NCBI RefSeq assembly: GCF_004168285.1
Contig: NZ_SEWF01000003.1
Coordinates: 182,347 to 246,346, forward strand
DNA length: 64,000 bases
Direction: 5' to 3'
DNA from: Emticicia agri
Lineage (GTDB): Bacteria > Bacteroidota > Bacteroidia > Cytophagales > Spirosomataceae
Shown in pieces: positions 45,612 to 54,914 of the stretch. Both the position numbers and the translations under genes were made by a program. Every line of letters begins with the position of its first letter. Position 1 is the stretch's first letter. The notes beneath the pieces are model-generated. The model saw nothing but the letters and a program-made list of their open reading frames with translations, had not been told where the DNA came from and made no database searches.

Positions 45612-45645
45612 CAAATGTAGAATGTTTTATCTAAATAAAAAACAA
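45612..45645 (-). promoter_or_regulatory. Predicted promoter of the metE leader
   Basis: On the minus strand a TTG (45643-45645), a 23-bp spacer and TACATTTG (45612-45619) fit the Bacteroidota pattern, with a spacer at the long end. The start would fall about 25 nt before the riboswitch closing helix. Confidence 0.5.
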
Positions 45646-45750
45646 TTATTAGGTAAAAAATCTAATTATATATTTTAATTTAGATTTTTTAACCAATTAA
45701 TATCCAAACATTAGACAATATCATTACTCTATATTTACAATTAAAACAAA

Positions 45751-45776
45751 AAAGCACGAGTTGTAGCCCGTGCTTT
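45751..45776 (-). terminator. Terminator of the ferritin gene
   Basis: An 8-bp stem (45751-45758 with 45769-45776) is followed on the minus strand by a T-rich tract, 20 nt after the ferritin stop. Confidence 0.85.
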
Positions 45777-45795
45777 CAATATCGTAAGTTATAAA

Positions 45796-46326
45796 CTATT
45801 CTATTTCACCACTACCAATTTTACCAATTTCTTTGTCTATCACAAATAATCCAGTACCTTCTTTTCCTATAACGTCAAATAATTCAACGGCACGACGAGC
45901 ATTTGCTTCTTCTTCTACTTGCTCTTTCACAAACCATTGCAGGAAATTTTCTGTGGCATAGTCTTCTGCATTGCGTGTTTTGGTTACTAATTTATTAATG
46001 GCATGTGTTACATTGATTTCGCTTTGAAGTGCATCTTCAAAAACGCTTTGGAAAGTACCCCACTCTAATTGCGGCGTTCCTACTTCCGGACTGATTGCTG
46101 TACCACCTGCTGCTGCAATATAGTGGAATATTTTGAGCATGTGCTCCCGTTCTTCGTCCGATTGTTTGTATAAATAAGCAGCACTTTTCAGGTAACCATT
46201 ACGCTCACACCATGAAGCCATTGATAAATATTTGGCAGAAGCCTCTGCTTCCATTTTTATCTGACCATTCAATGCAGTTTCTATTTCTTCTTTTAAAGAG
46301 GTGCGAAGTCTTACTAAATCTTTCAT
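45796..46326 (-). CDS. ftnA: Non-haem ferritin
   Basis: The 176-residue protein is a bacterial ferritin of the FtnA type, an iron-storage cage with a ferroxidase centre. Ferroxidase residues are recognisable in IKMEAEASAKYLSMASWCER (Glu/Tyr), QSDEEREHMLKIFHYI (Glu-x-x-His), and FLQWFVKEQVEEEA (Gln/Glu). Length is normal. It is probably monocistronic, with its own terminator. A possible -7 element (TACATTTG) lies at 46347-46354. No Fur-box-like site was recognised. Confidence 0.95.
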   Translation of the reverse strand: MKDLVRLRTSLKEEIETALNGQIKMEAEASAKYLSMASWCERNGYLKSAAYLYKQSDEEREHMLKIFHYIAAAGGTAISPEVGTPQLEWGTFQSVFEDALQSEINVTHAINKLVTKTRNAEDYATENFLQWFVKEQVEEEANARRAVELFDVIGKEGTGLFVIDKEIGKIGSGEIE

Positions 46327-46346
46327 ATGTATAGTATTATTTTTTT

Positions 46347-46354
46347 CAAATGTA
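46347..46354 (-). promoter_or_regulatory. Possible -7 element of the ferritin gene
   Basis: TACATTTG on the minus strand fits TAnnTTTG and lies 20 nt before the ATG. No -33 TTG is seen at the standard spacing. Confidence 0.35.
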
Positions 46355-46440
46355 TAACAATACTACAAACCATTATAGATTTTTGTTCAAAATGTGGTTT
46401 GGAAGGGCAAAATTTAGAGATATTCTAAATATAAATAGGC

Positions 46441-46821
46441 TTAAATCACCTCGTACTCGCCTAATACTTCATTCAGGAATGTATTTACATATAGGGCAAA
46501 TTTAGCACCCGATAATAATTCTCTTAAATGAATGAGGTCGCAAAGATGTAGTGTAAAAGTCTGATTTGAATTAGGAGCTTCAATAATATCGAAATCAGCA
46601 TCGTCAGATAAATCGTAGAGTTTATCTATAATATTTATATTGTCTATTAGTCTTTTGAAATTAATAAAATTATGAACCTTAAAAGCTGTAGTAATCCCTC
46701 CGAATTCAAGGAAGATTCTGTTTGTCAGATTACATTGAAAAGCCTGGCCTTTATTAGTTCTGTATAACTCTACTTTTGAAGATTCAATCATTGGTTGACA
46801 CTCCATTTCTACTTGACCCAT
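46441..46821 (-). CDS. Conserved hypothetical protein (possibly DUF6686)
   Basis: The 126-residue soluble protein has no signal peptide and no recognised domain. LYRTNKGQAFQCNLTNRIFL, then FGGITTAFKVHNFINFKRLI, and an acidic middle (YDLSDDADFDIIEAPNS) are its visible features. It resembles short Bacteroidota proteins that I recall as DUF6686, with low certainty. A well-formed promoter 22 nt upstream of the ATG supports a real gene. Function unknown. Confidence 0.7.
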   Translation of the reverse strand: MGQVEMECQPMIESSKVELYRTNKGQAFQCNLTNRIFLEFGGITTAFKVHNFINFKRLIDNINIIDKLYDLSDDADFDIIEAPNSNQTFTLHLCDLIHLRELLSGAKFALYVNTFLNEVLGEYEVI

Positions 46822-46843
46822 TTAACGATAAAAATTTTCAATA

Positions 46844-46875
46844 CAAAAGTATATGTAGTTTAGAATAAATCCAAA
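46844..46875 (-). promoter_or_regulatory. Predicted Bacteroidota promoter of the hypothetical gene
   Basis: On the minus strand TTTG (46872-46875), a 20-bp spacer and TACTTTTG (46844-46851) match the Bacteroidota consensus in sequence and spacing. The ATG lies 22 nt downstream. Confidence 0.65.
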
Positions 46876-47400
46876 TATAATTAGGTATTATTTGGAACAG
46901 GTCTAAATAATTTTTATTTGATTGTCTTTTTTCTTAAAATCCAAATAGCTAATTATTAGCTCATATTGGGAAAATCATTATGAAAAGCTTTTAAAACAGT
47001 CAAAAAACTAATGAGATACCGTAGTTATTTATACTCATCATCTGCTTGAGAAATTAAATTTTATTTCTTGGAAAAATCAAATCAACTAAAAATACAATTT
47101 TCGCAATTATTAGTGCAATTCTTCGTTAATTCATAAATATTTTTTCATATTTACAAAAAATAAGGTTTCAAAATGTAGCCTATTGCTTACTTTTTTATAA
47201 CTTTGAATTAAAATAAGATTAGATAGTAGTTACTAATGAAAGTGCAGTTTTTCTATTTCGATAATAAATTGCATTTTTTAAAGAAAATGAAATTTTTAAC
47301 TAAAATAATTACTATTTAAAGAATCTTATATTGTTTTTTGCTTATATATTTGTATCATATTCTTTGATTAATAACCGAAACATATTAAAAAATTACAACA
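46876..47400. other. Long AT-rich intergenic region upstream of glnII
   Basis: About 525 bp without a gene lie between divergent genes. The stretch is very AT-rich with no open frame of note, no tRNA and no recognised riboswitch. Two plus-strand TAnnTTTG motifs occur, TAACTTTG at 47198-47205 and TATATTTG at 47345-47352. I see no clear inverted repeat. The unusual length for this compact window suggests room for nitrogen-dependent regulation of glnII, but no binding site can be named. Confidence 0.4.
47345..47352 (+). promoter_or_regulatory. Possible -7 element of glnII
   Basis: TATATTTG fits TAnnTTTG and lies 49 nt before the ATG. The -33 region has no TTG at standard spacing. Confidence 0.4.
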
Positions 47401-48417
47401 ATGGCAGTAGCTAAATTAGAGTACATTTGGCTTGATGGATACAAACCAACTCAAAGCCTTCGCAGCAAAACCAAAATAGAAAAAAATTTCAGCGGTAAAT
47501 TGGAAGATTGTGATATGTGGTCTTTTGATGGTTCATCTACAGAACAAGCTCCTGGTGGTTCATCTGACTGTTTATTGAAACCTGTTTATATTTGCCCGGA
47601 TCCAACTCGTTTAGGAACAGGATACTTAGTAATGTGTGAAGTATTAAATGCAGACGGTACTCCTCATGAATCAAACGGCCGCGCTACCATTGAAGATGAT
47701 GACAATGATTTCTGGTTTGGTTTTGAACAAGAATATTTCTTGTGGAATCCTGAAACTAATAAACCACTTGGTTTCCCTGCAAATGGTTACCCTGCTCCAC
47801 AAGGACAATACTATTGTTCAGTAGGTGCAAACAATGCATTTGGTCGTGAAATTATCGAAGAACACCTTGAAATCTGTTTACAGGCAGGCTTAAACGTTGA
47901 AGGTATCAATGCTGAGGTTGCTGCTGGTCAATGGGAATTCCAGGTATTTGCTAAAGGTGCAAAACAAGCAGGTGATGAAACCTGGATTGCACGTTATTTC
48001 TTAGAAAGATTAGGTGAAAAATATAATGTTGCTATCAACTGGCATTGTAAACCATTAGGTGCAACAGACTGGAATGGTTCTGGTATGCATGCTAACTTCT
48101 CAAACACTATTTTGAGAACAGCAGGCAAAAAAGAAACTTACGATATTATCTGTCAGGCGTTCGCTCCATTCGTGAAAGAACATATTGCGGTTTACGGTGC
48201 TGATAACCACCTTCGTTTAACAGGTAAGCACGAAACGCAATCAATTGACAAATTCTCTTACGGTGTTTCTGACCGTGGTGCTTCAATCCGTATCCCGATT
48301 GCAGCGGTTCAGAAAGGTTGGAAAGGCTGGTTAGAAGACCGTCGTCCAAACTCAGCAGCAGATCCTTACAAAGTAGCTGCTCGTATCATCAAAACCGTAA
48401 AAACAGCAGAGGTTTAA
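47401..48417 (+). CDS. glnII: Glutamine synthetase type II
   Basis: The 338-residue enzyme is of the GSII (eukaryote-like) type. The start KLEYIWLDGYKPTQSLRSKT, the DMWSFDGSSTEQAPGGSSDC region, WFGFEQEYFLW (metal-binding Glu) and ADNHLRLTGKHET are diagnostic, and the length is that of GSII. It makes glutamine from glutamate and ammonium. Its codon choice looks more uniform than that of neighbours (frequent GGT, CGT, GAA), as in highly expressed genes. The genome also carries GSIII (glnN) 7 kb away, which is not a homologous copy in any simple sense. Confidence 0.95.
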   Translation: MAVAKLEYIWLDGYKPTQSLRSKTKIEKNFSGKLEDCDMWSFDGSSTEQAPGGSSDCLLKPVYICPDPTRLGTGYLVMCEVLNADGTPHESNGRATIEDDDNDFWFGFEQEYFLWNPETNKPLGFPANGYPAPQGQYYCSVGANNAFGREIIEEHLEICLQAGLNVEGINAEVAAGQWEFQVFAKGAKQAGDETWIARYFLERLGEKYNVAINWHCKPLGATDWNGSGMHANFSNTILRTAGKKETYDIICQAFAPFVKEHIAVYGADNHLRLTGKHETQSIDKFSYGVSDRGASIRIPIAAVQKGWKGWLEDRRPNSAADPYKVAARIIKTVKTAEV

Positions 48418-48448
48418 GATTTTTTCGAATAATATTTTGTTTACAAAG

Positions 48449-48480
48449 CCTCATGACACTGTTATGAGGTTTTTGTTTTT
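48449..48480 (+). terminator. Terminator after glnII
   Basis: A 6-bp core stem (48449-48454 with 48464-48469), extendable by one G-U and several A-T pairs, is followed by a run of T (48470-48480). Confidence 0.8.
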
Positions 48481-48481
48481 T

Positions 48482-48522
48482 AGAAACTGTTTAAGTTAAT
48501 CTTATTGAATTAAACAGTTTCT
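48482..48522. repeat. 13-bp inverted repeat between glnII and GNAT gene
   Basis: A perfect 13-bp stem (48482-48494 with 48510-48522) lies between convergent genes, touching the GNAT stop codon. It has no T-tract on its own 3' side in either direction, so it is listed as a repeat; it may still aid termination or mRNA 3' stability. Confidence 0.6.
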
Positions 48523-49007
48523 TAGCTTATAGTTCTTGAATAGAAATAAATAATGTTTCCCTCTTTTTCTCTTTCCTGACTTTGCCGAACTAAACCCATT
48601 TTTTCAAGAATTTTCTGTGAGGCAGGATTTCTACTATCAACGTATCCGATAATTTTCTGAGGTTTCAACTGTTCCAGTGCATAGGCAACCATTGCTTCGG
48701 CCATTTCGGTGGCATAGCCTTTTCCCCAGTATTCTTCAAAAAGACTATAGCCTATTTCAATCTCACCCGGATGCTCCTCTACAAATTTGATAATACCTAT
48801 CACTTTTTGCGTACTATTATCAATCACAAAATAATTACCAAAAACAGGGTCTTCGGTATATCTTAAATATCTTTGAATGGCTTCTTCTGTTGTAAGCGCA
48901 TGTCCGGTAATGTATTTCATCACATTATAGGTAAAGCGGGTCTCATTAAATTTATGAATAGAGGATTCTTTTATTTTCAGAAAATCAAGTCTTGAACTTT
49001 TTAGCAT
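48522..49007 (-). CDS. GNAT-family N-acetyltransferase
   Basis: The 161-residue protein has the RimJ/RimL-like acetyltransferase pattern: GNYFVIDNSTQKVIGIIKFV, then EIEIGYSLFEEYWGKGYATE (acetyl-CoA-binding motif A) and GYVDSRNPASQKILEKMGLV. It transfers acetyl groups from acetyl-CoA to an amine of unknown identity. It diverges from mtaB over about 100 bp. Confidence 0.88.
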   Translation of the reverse strand: MLKSSRLDFLKIKESSIHKFNETRFTYNVMKYITGHALTTEEAIQRYLRYTEDPVFGNYFVIDNSTQKVIGIIKFVEEHPGEIEIGYSLFEEYWGKGYATEMAEAMVAYALEQLKPQKIIGYVDSRNPASQKILEKMGLVRQSQEREKEGNIIYFYSRTIS

Positions 49008-49105
49008 AAAATGGTATTGTTTTTAATATTAATAACACTGGTTTTCAATGGAATAAGGGCAAATCTATTAAATTTCATTAAATTTGCACCTTGAAATTAG
49101 TTTTT

Positions 49106-50434
49106 ATGAAAAAAGTAGCCTTTTATACATTAGGTTGTAAGTTAAATTATTCTGAAACCTCCACTATCGGGCGTATGTTTGAAGAGAGAGGATATAAAAA
49201 AGTAGAGTTTAATCAACAACCTGATATTTTTATAATTAATACTTGCTCTGTCACTGAAAATGCAGACAAGAAGTGTAAGAAAATTGTCAAGGAAGCCAAC
49301 AAAATCAATCCTGATGGCTACGTTGCTATTATTGGTTGTTACGCTCAGCTAAAACCGAAGGAAATTTCAGAGATTGAGGGAGTTGATGCGGTGCTGGGTG
49401 CAGCAGAAAAATTCAGACTACTCGATATTATAGGCGACTTTGTAAAAGAGCCTAAACAACCGGAGGAAAAGGTTTATAATTCAAAAATTGAAGAGGCTAT
49501 TGATTATCATACCTCATACTCATTAAACGACCGTACCCGCACATTCCTGAAAGTGCAGGATGGCTGTGATTATCCTTGTGCTTACTGCACAATTCCTTTA
49601 GCAAGAGGCAAAAGTCGCTCTGACACCATTCATAATGTAGTAAAGGCTGCCTACGAAATTGCTGAAAGCGGTGTAAAAGAAATTGTATTGACAGGAGTTA
49701 ATATCGGAGATTTCGGCTTGCAGGGCGATGAACGTAAAGAGACCTTCCTTGAATTAGTTAAAGCGCTTGACAAGGTAGAAGGCATTGAAAGATTCAGGAT
49801 TTCGAGCATAGAGCCTAATCTTTTGACAGACGAGATTATTGCGTTTGTGGCTCAATCTAAAAGATTTGTGCCTCATTTTCATATTCCACTACAATCAGGC
49901 TCTAACAAGGTTTTAGGGTTGATGCGCCGGAGATACAAACGAGAATTGTATGCTGACAGAGTGGCAAAAATTAAAGAATTAATGCCCGACTGCTGCATTG
50001 GTGTTGATGTAATTGTAGGGCATCCGGGTGAAACTGATGAAGAATTTCTGACTACGTATCAGTTTCTCAACGACCTTGACATCAGTTATCTGCACGTTTT
50101 TACGTACTCAGAACGACCCAATACAACGGCTTTAAGTATAAAGCCTGTGGTACCTGTCAATAAAAGGGCTGAACGCTCTAAAATGTTGCATATATTGTCA
50201 GATAAAAAGAGACGCTTTTTCTATGAGCAGCAACTTGGTAAAAACTTCTCTGTGTTATTTGAAGAGGACGTTGAAAATGGTCTAATGCAAGGATTTACCG
50301 AAAACTATGTAAGAGTAGTAGCAAAATATGACCCATTATTGATTAACGAAACCAAGAAAGTAAATCTGGTGAACATTAATGACGAAATGTTGGTAGAAGT
50401 TGAGGAAGTGTATGAAGAGTTAGTACACGCCTGA
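49106..50434 (+). CDS. mtaB: tRNA t6A37 methylthiotransferase MtaB
   Basis: The 442-residue radical SAM enzyme adds a methylthio group to t6A37 of tRNA, giving ms2t6A. The N-terminal MTTase domain has YTLGCKLNYSET, NTCSVTENADKKC and IIGCYAQLKP (three cluster Cys). The radical SAM site is KVQDGCDYPCAYCTIPLARG (C-x3-C-x2-C), and a C-terminal TRAM-like region ends at about 430. The MtaB-type start (no GCQMN) separates it from MiaB and RimO. The ATG at 49106 is chosen over an in-frame TTG five codons earlier. Confidence 0.93.
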   Translation: MKKVAFYTLGCKLNYSETSTIGRMFEERGYKKVEFNQQPDIFIINTCSVTENADKKCKKIVKEANKINPDGYVAIIGCYAQLKPKEISEIEGVDAVLGAAEKFRLLDIIGDFVKEPKQPEEKVYNSKIEEAIDYHTSYSLNDRTRTFLKVQDGCDYPCAYCTIPLARGKSRSDTIHNVVKAAYEIAESGVKEIVLTGVNIGDFGLQGDERKETFLELVKALDKVEGIERFRISSIEPNLLTDEIIAFVAQSKRFVPHFHIPLQSGSNKVLGLMRRRYKRELYADRVAKIKELMPDCCIGVDVIVGHPGETDEEFLTTYQFLNDLDISYLHVFTYSERPNTTALSIKPVVPVNKRAERSKMLHILSDKKRRFFYEQQLGKNFSVLFEEDVENGLMQGFTENYVRVVAKYDPLLINETKKVNLVNINDEMLVEVEEVYEELVHA

Positions 50435-50448
50435 ACCGACAAAATGAT

Positions 50449-50490
50449 AAATAAATGGTAGCCCTGAAATCAGATGCTACCATTTATTTT
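50449..50490. terminator. Bidirectional terminator between mtaB and CE1-GH5 gene
   Basis: A perfect 14-bp stem (50449-50462 with 50476-50489) with a 13-nt loop lies between convergent genes, 14 nt from one stop and 12 nt from the other, with T-rich sequence on both exits. Confidence 0.88.
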
Positions 50491-50500
50491 TAAATATATT

Positions 50501-53500
50501 CTAAGGATTAAACTGGCAGGATTCAACCGAAGTTGCTTGTATATCGTTTGCAACTGTTAAACCCCAGCCTGCTCTATCTGCATACATACCTGATAAACCT
50601 GTCATAGTTAATCTTGAATAGCCTACCCCTCTTGCATCGTCAGGGCAAAGGCCACCACTTCCGTACTGCCGACTACCACCCCACTCCCATGCCAGATAAC
50701 CCAGACCTTTCTGATTACAAACCTGCATGATGGCTACATAATCATTAGGTGTGGCATCTAAGGGGCAGTCTTGTGCTACAGAAAACTCTCCGACTATCAG
50801 GCATATACCTGCTGCTGCGGCATTGTTGGCAGCATTCGTCAGGCGGGTTGTATAATTGTCATTATTCCAGTATAAGTGCGCTGAGAAAATTACGTTATGG
50901 TCTGGGTCATTCGCCAGTAAGGTTGGTCCAGCACTAATTAATGCTTCTATATTTTGTCCACAATCTGTGGCATCAATGGTAATCGGGCATTTAAGTCCGG
51001 CATTTCTGAGTGCAATGATTGATGGCGTATAAGCATCTATCATTTTTTGTACAACCGCAGGGGTATTCCCTTGCCAATCACTTCCGACTTCGTTAGCAAT
51101 ATTCAGAATCAGATAATTCTCATACTTCTTCAGAATAGCTAAAATATTGGTTGAAGTCCAGTAATTAGTAGCAATCTGAATATTGGCAGGCGTTAAATTG
51201 GCACAAGTTAAGTCGTGCAATTCAACCATAACAATCATTTTACTGGCAACAATATGTTTTATCAACGTATCTAATACTTTATAATCTCTGCTATATTCTG
51301 TATTTGCACTCCACGGCAATCGAACGGTGTTTGTACCTGACTTTTTGATTTCCTTAATCCGGTTCAATGTATTCATACGGTTGTTTACATCATACTGCCA
51401 GTATCCGCCAAAATTCACCCCTCGCATCACAAAATCTGTTCCGCACTTATTCTTGATTTTGGTTCCCTGCACAGTCAGATAAGGAACACCCGTGCCACTT
51501 GTACAAGCACCCATTTTGGCTGTAAATACTGCCCCGGTATTTGTCTCAAATCCCGGATTTAAGGTAATTGTTTTACCAGCCTGAAAAGTAATATTCGCAT
51601 TATTAGCAATCGAGGTTCTGATGTATGAAGGATTGGAAGGAGCAACCACATTTAATACTGTTGTTACACTGTTCGAAGCACTTAAAGTAAGCGTACCGGA
51701 AATAGTATTAGATGGATAATCATTGCCAGACACGATTAAATCTTCAACGCAAGGACTGCCGACTATAAATTTAACTGTCGCCGATTTACTGAATGTTAAA
51801 TCATCTGTCAGATGATAAACAAGGCTATCCGTACCTGTAAAACCATTATTTGGGGTATAAGTTAATACGCCTGTTGGCCTGCCCATAGACATTTGCCATA
51901 CAACGGTTCCATATTGTACCCCTGAAACTTCATACGGAAATGGCAGTGAGCTTTCAGTATCGTTATCTTTTACATTGCCACTTACTGGTGTATTAATATT
52001 CGAAGTAAATGTATCGTTGGTAGCAAACTGGTTCAGCAAAATAAAATTTTTGTAGGCTGTGCATAAAGAAGCATTCGTACAGGTTACCTCTATATAGAGC
52101 ATACTAAAGTCGCCACTTGCATCGGCAGTCAATACAATAGCATTTGATGTAGCCGTAGAAGAACCATAAGTCCACAGTAAACTACCAGTGCAACCATTGG
52201 CGGTTAGCGTAACAGACTGCCCCATGCGTATATAAATATAATCGTTCCCATATGTATTTTCAACAGGTAAAGAGGAAGTAACGGTTAGCTCAGGATTTGG
52301 GTTTACCGTAATGGTTACTGTGTTTGAGGGATTAGACGTATTTGGCGAAATCGTGCATACAGCCGTGTAATTGGTTGTTACGGTTGGATATACATAAATG
52401 GCTGTTCCGGTCTGCCCTGTGCTCCAGGTGATGGTACCGCCTAAACAACCTGACGCTGTAAGCCGACTACTGCCACCTTCACAAATACTTAACGGATTGC
52501 CAGAGATATTTGGAGGGGTAACACCGCCACCGTTATTCACCGTTACAGTTACGTTCGTTCCTGCTGACTGGCAATTAATACCAAATGTACAATAAGCTGT
52601 GTAGGTAGTGGTAGCAAGCGGTGAAACGGTAATTGCTGCAGTAGTTGCACCTGTATTCCATTTTGTACCATAACCAGCACCACAGGTGGCAGTTAGGGTA
52701 GTACTTTGTCCTGAATTAATTGTTACACTACTTGGTGAAACCACAGGAGCCGGATTACTATAAGTAGTTAACTGATAATCCTTCACAAAATTCCAGATGG
52801 CTTCAGAGCCATTAATTCCTCCGGTTTGTGCACTTGTAGGCCATGTATGCCCCATTCCACGGATTATCATCATCGAAATTTCCTTGTTTGCTCCACCACC
52901 CGGGCAAAAAGTCAGTTTGTCAACGGTTGTATTTCCTGCCTGAAAATAAGCACCTGTGTAATTTCCGGGGGCATTGCTGCAACTTTTGTTGGAAAGCGGA
53001 AACATCGGCCATATCCAACCGTTATTATTGCTTGGTGGCATGGCAGGGTACGGGTTTGGCAGATTAGTACTACTAAATTGTGTACCTGTGGTAACATCTG
53101 CGGTACCATGTATGTGCAAAACAGGTACCTTTGGCGTATTGACATTATTGACAATATTCTGCCATACATTTGTGCCTGAATAATCTTGAGGAAATCCTGC
53201 AATCGGAGCAAAGGCAGCGAAGGCATGAGGCAGTTTGGCTGAGGCGAAATAGGTCATATTGGCACCGCTTGATATACCTGTGGCATATACTCTGTTTCTG
53301 TTAATACCATAATTGGTATGCAGATACTTAATAATAGCCAGCATAAAGGTTGAGTCAACCTGCCCGTTTAGATAGGCTGGCTGGTCAATCCGGTTACTGA
53401 AGTAGCTTTGTCCACTTATCTTATCAGGATAAACAGCAACAAAATTATTGGCATCTGCTAATGTACTAAAACCTGTCAGGGTTTCTAAGGCAGCAGGCGT

Positions 53501-54913
53501 ACCACCATCACCATTAAAGACAAACAATACAGGTAAATTACAATCAGGAGCCGATGACGGTAAATGAAACCTGAAATTGCGGTTATCTGTTCTTGTTCCT
53601 CCTCCGGTGGTAGGTGTAACCACCGAAATGGTAGCATTCTGACTGATACCAGCCCCCCCATTGACAGTAACTGTTACATTTGTACCCGGGCTCTGACAGG
53701 TTCCTCTTACACAATAGACGGTATAAGTAGTATTGCTGGTCAATACGGGTGTAGTAAAGTTTGAAGTAGTTGCTACCTGTGTAGCTCCTTGTTTCCATAA
53801 ATAACTCTGGTCTGCAGCACAATTTGTAGCAGTAAGGTTAGCTGTTTGTCCGGAATTGATAGTAGTACCATTGGCAGTAGGATTACCCGGAGTAGGCAAT
53901 AACTCACACGGAATAATAGCCGATTGACCATTTCCCGGGAAAATCTGGGCAAAAGTGGTAGCGGCAAAAGTAGGTGAACCATTGGTTGAAAAAAATTCAT
54001 ATTGAAATGTATTCCCGCCATTTACCTGATTATTCACATAAATTTTCTTTGAATAAAGTTTGTCATACACCATTCCCCCCAATTGGTGGCCATTAGCAGA
54101 AACTGCCCAGGTATTGGCATCTGTTCCTCCGGTCAGGTTTTTGGTAGTATAATTAGCCGCATTTATTTCATTCAGAATAGTAGTAACCGAACCACTATTG
54201 ATTCTTACAATATAGTTATTATTGTTATTTGAAATCCAGATATTTCCTGATTCGTCTCTCATAACGCCTTCTGGTGCCTGTAAATAATTTGCTGAAACAG
54301 TTACAGGTTTAATAAAACTTGCGGGTGTTGAAGTAGTTACATAAGATGTTGAAGACGGGAAATCTGACAACCTGCAAACGGCTACAGTATTTAAACTATA
54401 ACTGGTTGCCCAGATGGTACTTGATGTATTATCAATCAGCAATCCACCCAAAACATAACTCCCGTTTGTAAAAAACCTGACTGTAACCGTATTAGCAGTG
54501 CTATAAACACCTGCGTTGGGCATAAACTTGGTAATGGTTCCATTCATATTGGCCGAATAAATATTGCCACTCGCATCGGCAAATACCTGAAAAGTTTGTT
54601 GATTATTAGCCAGAATAACCGGAGCATCAGCACTAAAAGTGCCACTTGAGAAGCTTACATTTTTATACCATATTAATCCGTGGCCGCTACTGGCATTATC
54701 GTCATAGGCTACAAACATATTATTTCCGTAAAAGCAAACACCATTGGCACCATGCCCGACAGTTAATGTCTGGCTTACACCATTCAGGTAAAACTTAATA
54801 TTTCCAGTAGCTGGATTAAATGTATTGGTAACACTGGAATAGCTCGGTACAGCAATATTTGTCTGCGCTTGTACCTGCTGCATCAGTAAAAACAGCAGTA
54901 AAATTTTTCTCAT
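50501..54913 (-). CDS. Secreted multidomain CE1-type esterase / GH5 glycoside hydrolase
   Basis: The 1470-residue protein has a signal peptide (about 1-16) and an NHL-like beta-propeller region (about 20-330). A first Ig-like domain (about 340-420) precedes a CE1/PHB-depolymerase-type esterase (about 440-715), with GISSGAN nucleophile Ser548, HIHGTADVTTG (Asp) and MGHTWP (His). Further Ig-like domains (about 720-960), a cadherin-like domain (about 980-1050) and a beta region with GKTITLNPGFETNTGAVF (about 1055-1135) follow. The C-terminal GH5 barrel (about 1137-1460) has acid/base Glu1275 (NIANEVGSDW) and nucleophile Glu1376 (VGEFSVAQD). It should deacylate and cleave a plant beta-glycan such as mannan; this is inferred. 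No T9SS tail is present. It starts 1 bp after the LytTR gene. Confidence 0.85.
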   Translation of the reverse strand: MRKILLLFLLMQQVQAQTNIAVPSYSSVTNTFNPATGNIKFYLNGVSQTLTVGHGANGVCFYGNNMFVAYDDNASSGHGLIWYKNVSFSSGTFSADAPVILANNQQTFQVFADASGNIYSANMNGTITKFMPNAGVYSTANTVTVRFFTNGSYVLGGLLIDNTSSTIWATSYSLNTVAVCRLSDFPSSTSYVTTSTPASFIKPVTVSANYLQAPEGVMRDESGNIWISNNNNNYIVRINSGSVTTILNEINAANYTTKNLTGGTDANTWAVSANGHQLGGMVYDKLYSKKIYVNNQVNGGNTFQYEFFSTNGSPTFAATTFAQIFPGNGQSAIIPCELLPTPGNPTANGTTINSGQTANLTATNCAADQSYLWKQGATQVATTSNFTTPVLTSNTTYTVYCVRGTCQSPGTNVTVTVNGGAGISQNATISVVTPTTGGGTRTDNRNFRFHLPSSAPDCNLPVLFVFNGDGGTPAALETLTGFSTLADANNFVAVYPDKISGQSYFSNRIDQPAYLNGQVDSTFMLAIIKYLHTNYGINRNRVYATGISSGANMTYFASAKLPHAFAAFAPIAGFPQDYSGTNVWQNIVNNVNTPKVPVLHIHGTADVTTGTQFSSTNLPNPYPAMPPSNNNGWIWPMFPLSNKSCSNAPGNYTGAYFQAGNTTVDKLTFCPGGGANKEISMMIIRGMGHTWPTSAQTGGINGSEAIWNFVKDYQLTTYSNPAPVVSPSSVTINSGQSTTLTATCGAGYGTKWNTGATTAAITVSPLATTTYTAYCTFGINCQSAGTNVTVTVNNGGGVTPPNISGNPLSICEGGSSRLTASGCLGGTITWSTGQTGTAIYVYPTVTTNYTAVCTISPNTSNPSNTVTITVNPNPELTVTSSLPVENTYGNDYIYIRMGQSVTLTANGCTGSLLWTYGSSTATSNAIVLTADASGDFSMLYIEVTCTNASLCTAYKNFILLNQFATNDTFTSNINTPVSGNVKDNDTESSLPFPYEVSGVQYGTVVWQMSMGRPTGVLTYTPNNGFTGTDSLVYHLTDDLTFSKSATVKFIVGSPCVEDLIVSGNDYPSNTISGTLTLSASNSVTTVLNVVAPSNPSYIRTSIANNANITFQAGKTITLNPGFETNTGAVFTAKMGACTSGTGVPYLTVQGTKIKNKCGTDFVMRGVNFGGYWQYDVNNRMNTLNRIKEIKKSGTNTVRLPWSANTEYSRDYKVLDTLIKHIVASKMIVMVELHDLTCANLTPANIQIATNYWTSTNILAILKKYENYLILNIANEVGSDWQGNTPAVVQKMIDAYTPSIIALRNAGLKCPITIDATDCGQNIEALISAGPTLLANDPDHNVIFSAHLYWNNDNYTTRLTNAANNAAAAGICLIVGEFSVAQDCPLDATPNDYVAIMQVCNQKGLGYLAWEWGGSRQYGSGGLCPDDARGVGYSRLTMTGLSGMYADRAGWGLTVANDIQATSVESCQFNP

Positions 54914-54914
54914 T

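Noticed and set aside
45423..45620. A 65-residue plus-strand reading frame before metE
   Set aside because: It is antisense to the cobalamin riboswitch and promoter; the conserved RNA structure explains the sequence.
52826..53822. Several open frames on both strands inside the CE1-GH5 gene
   Set aside because: They follow from the Ser/Thr/Gly/Asn-rich codon use of the large gene and show no domains or start signals.
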